Assembly: GCA_003168295.1 (NCBI GenBank)
Contig: PMST01000491.1
Coordinates: 6,474-13,344 of the forward strand
Length of the DNA stretch: 6,871 nucleotides
Origin: Actinomycetota bacterium
GTDB taxonomy: Bacteria > Actinomycetota > Actinomycetes > Streptosporangiales > Streptosporangiaceae
Reading direction: 5' to 3'
Of this stretch, positions 6,440 to 6,871 are shown in pieces. The notes below the pieces were generated by a model. That model worked only from the letters and a program-made list of their open reading frames with translations. It made no database searches and had not been told where the DNA came from. The stretch's first letter is position 1; every line of letters starts with the position of its first letter. The position numbers were made by a program, and so were the translations under genes.

Positions 6440-6871
6440 ACGGAGACTGAGGGAAGATCAGAACGACTCGTCGGCAGCCCGCCGGCTGCGCAGGCCCTGG
6501 TCCGGGCCCCATCGGCTCGCCGGTCGGCCATCGGCAAACTCAGGAACCCGCCGGGCTCCTACGCCAGACACCGAAACCGTCAACACGCCGCGGAAAACCG
6601 AGCAAGGGCTCACCACACCCCCATCGCGGTACGCTTCCGACACCAAGCAAAACACGGCCCGCGTTGCGTCGACCGCTAGATTCCGCCCCCGGTCACCGGA
6701 CTATTTCGGACTGGTCTTACGAGACAGCGTTTCCGCAGGTCGTGCCGCCCGCCAGGCGGTGCTCCGGCGTGTCCGATGATCGATGGGCGTGTGGTCTGTT
6801 CGCTGCGGTCCTGGCCTTCCCCGATCACGACAGGGACGGCAATCCGGTATGTGCGGGGGATGCGGTCGGGT

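Larger units (their letters stand above)
6182..6871. other. 690-base region without a convincing gene
   Basis: I find no supported gene here. The plus frame 6410-6679 is Arg/His/Pro-rich and lacks domain features. The minus frame 6150-6365 starts at a GTG and runs into the TetR 3' end; I reject it as a shadow. A minus frame is open from the right edge (6870) to a TAG at 6676-6678, 64 codons, with fairly high GC3 near the edge. It could be the 3' end of a gene that begins beyond the window, but I do not recognise it (low confidence). Other visible structure is the hairpin at 6182-6201, two 11-base palindromes at 6409-6439 and a small CCGCC/GGCGG stem at 6745-6759. Confidence 0.5.

Overview
The window comes from a high-GC actinomycete (Streptomyces, Frankia, Nonomuraea or a relative). 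The evidence is G/C-ending codons throughout, a GTG start behind a strong AAGGAG ribosome site, and protein families that I recognise as actinobacterial. The species cannot be named from this. The content is accessory: a site-specific recombinase at the left edge, then regulator/ATPase genes separated by long stretches with no convincing gene.

Layout, left to right. (1) 90-1268, plus: a complete tyrosine recombinase of the actinobacterial integrase type. (2) 1380-1604, minus: a small two-helix membrane protein, convergent with the integrase. (3) 1605-1737: a divergent regulatory region. (4) 1738-4488, plus: a 916-residue protein with an N-terminal XRE-like helix-turn-helix, a P-loop (STAND-like) ATPase and about ten degenerate helical repeats of about 35 residues. 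Two pairs of adjacent units have near-identical DNA, showing recent repeat turnover. (5) 4489-4927: no convincing gene; it holds a strong hairpin and the leader of the next gene. (6) 4928-6181, plus: a single reading frame that joins the first ~197 residues of a CbbX/EccA-like AAA ATPase, lacking its C-terminal lid, to a complete TetR-family regulator. A TTGTC-AA-GACAA palindrome lies exactly at the joint. (7) 6182-6871: no convincing gene; it holds a hairpin and two small palindromes.

How the genes might work together is inference. The integrase suggests an integrated element or island, but no attachment sites or neighbouring tRNA gene are visible. The HTH-ATPase-repeat protein has the build of a signal-sensing switch: a DNA-binding or effector end, an NTPase switch and a repeat sensor. 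It is divergent from a small membrane protein and could be co-regulated with it. The AAA-TetR chimera is the most unusual object here. It may be a real fusion, or the scar of a deletion that placed a TetR gene in frame behind a truncated ATPase gene.
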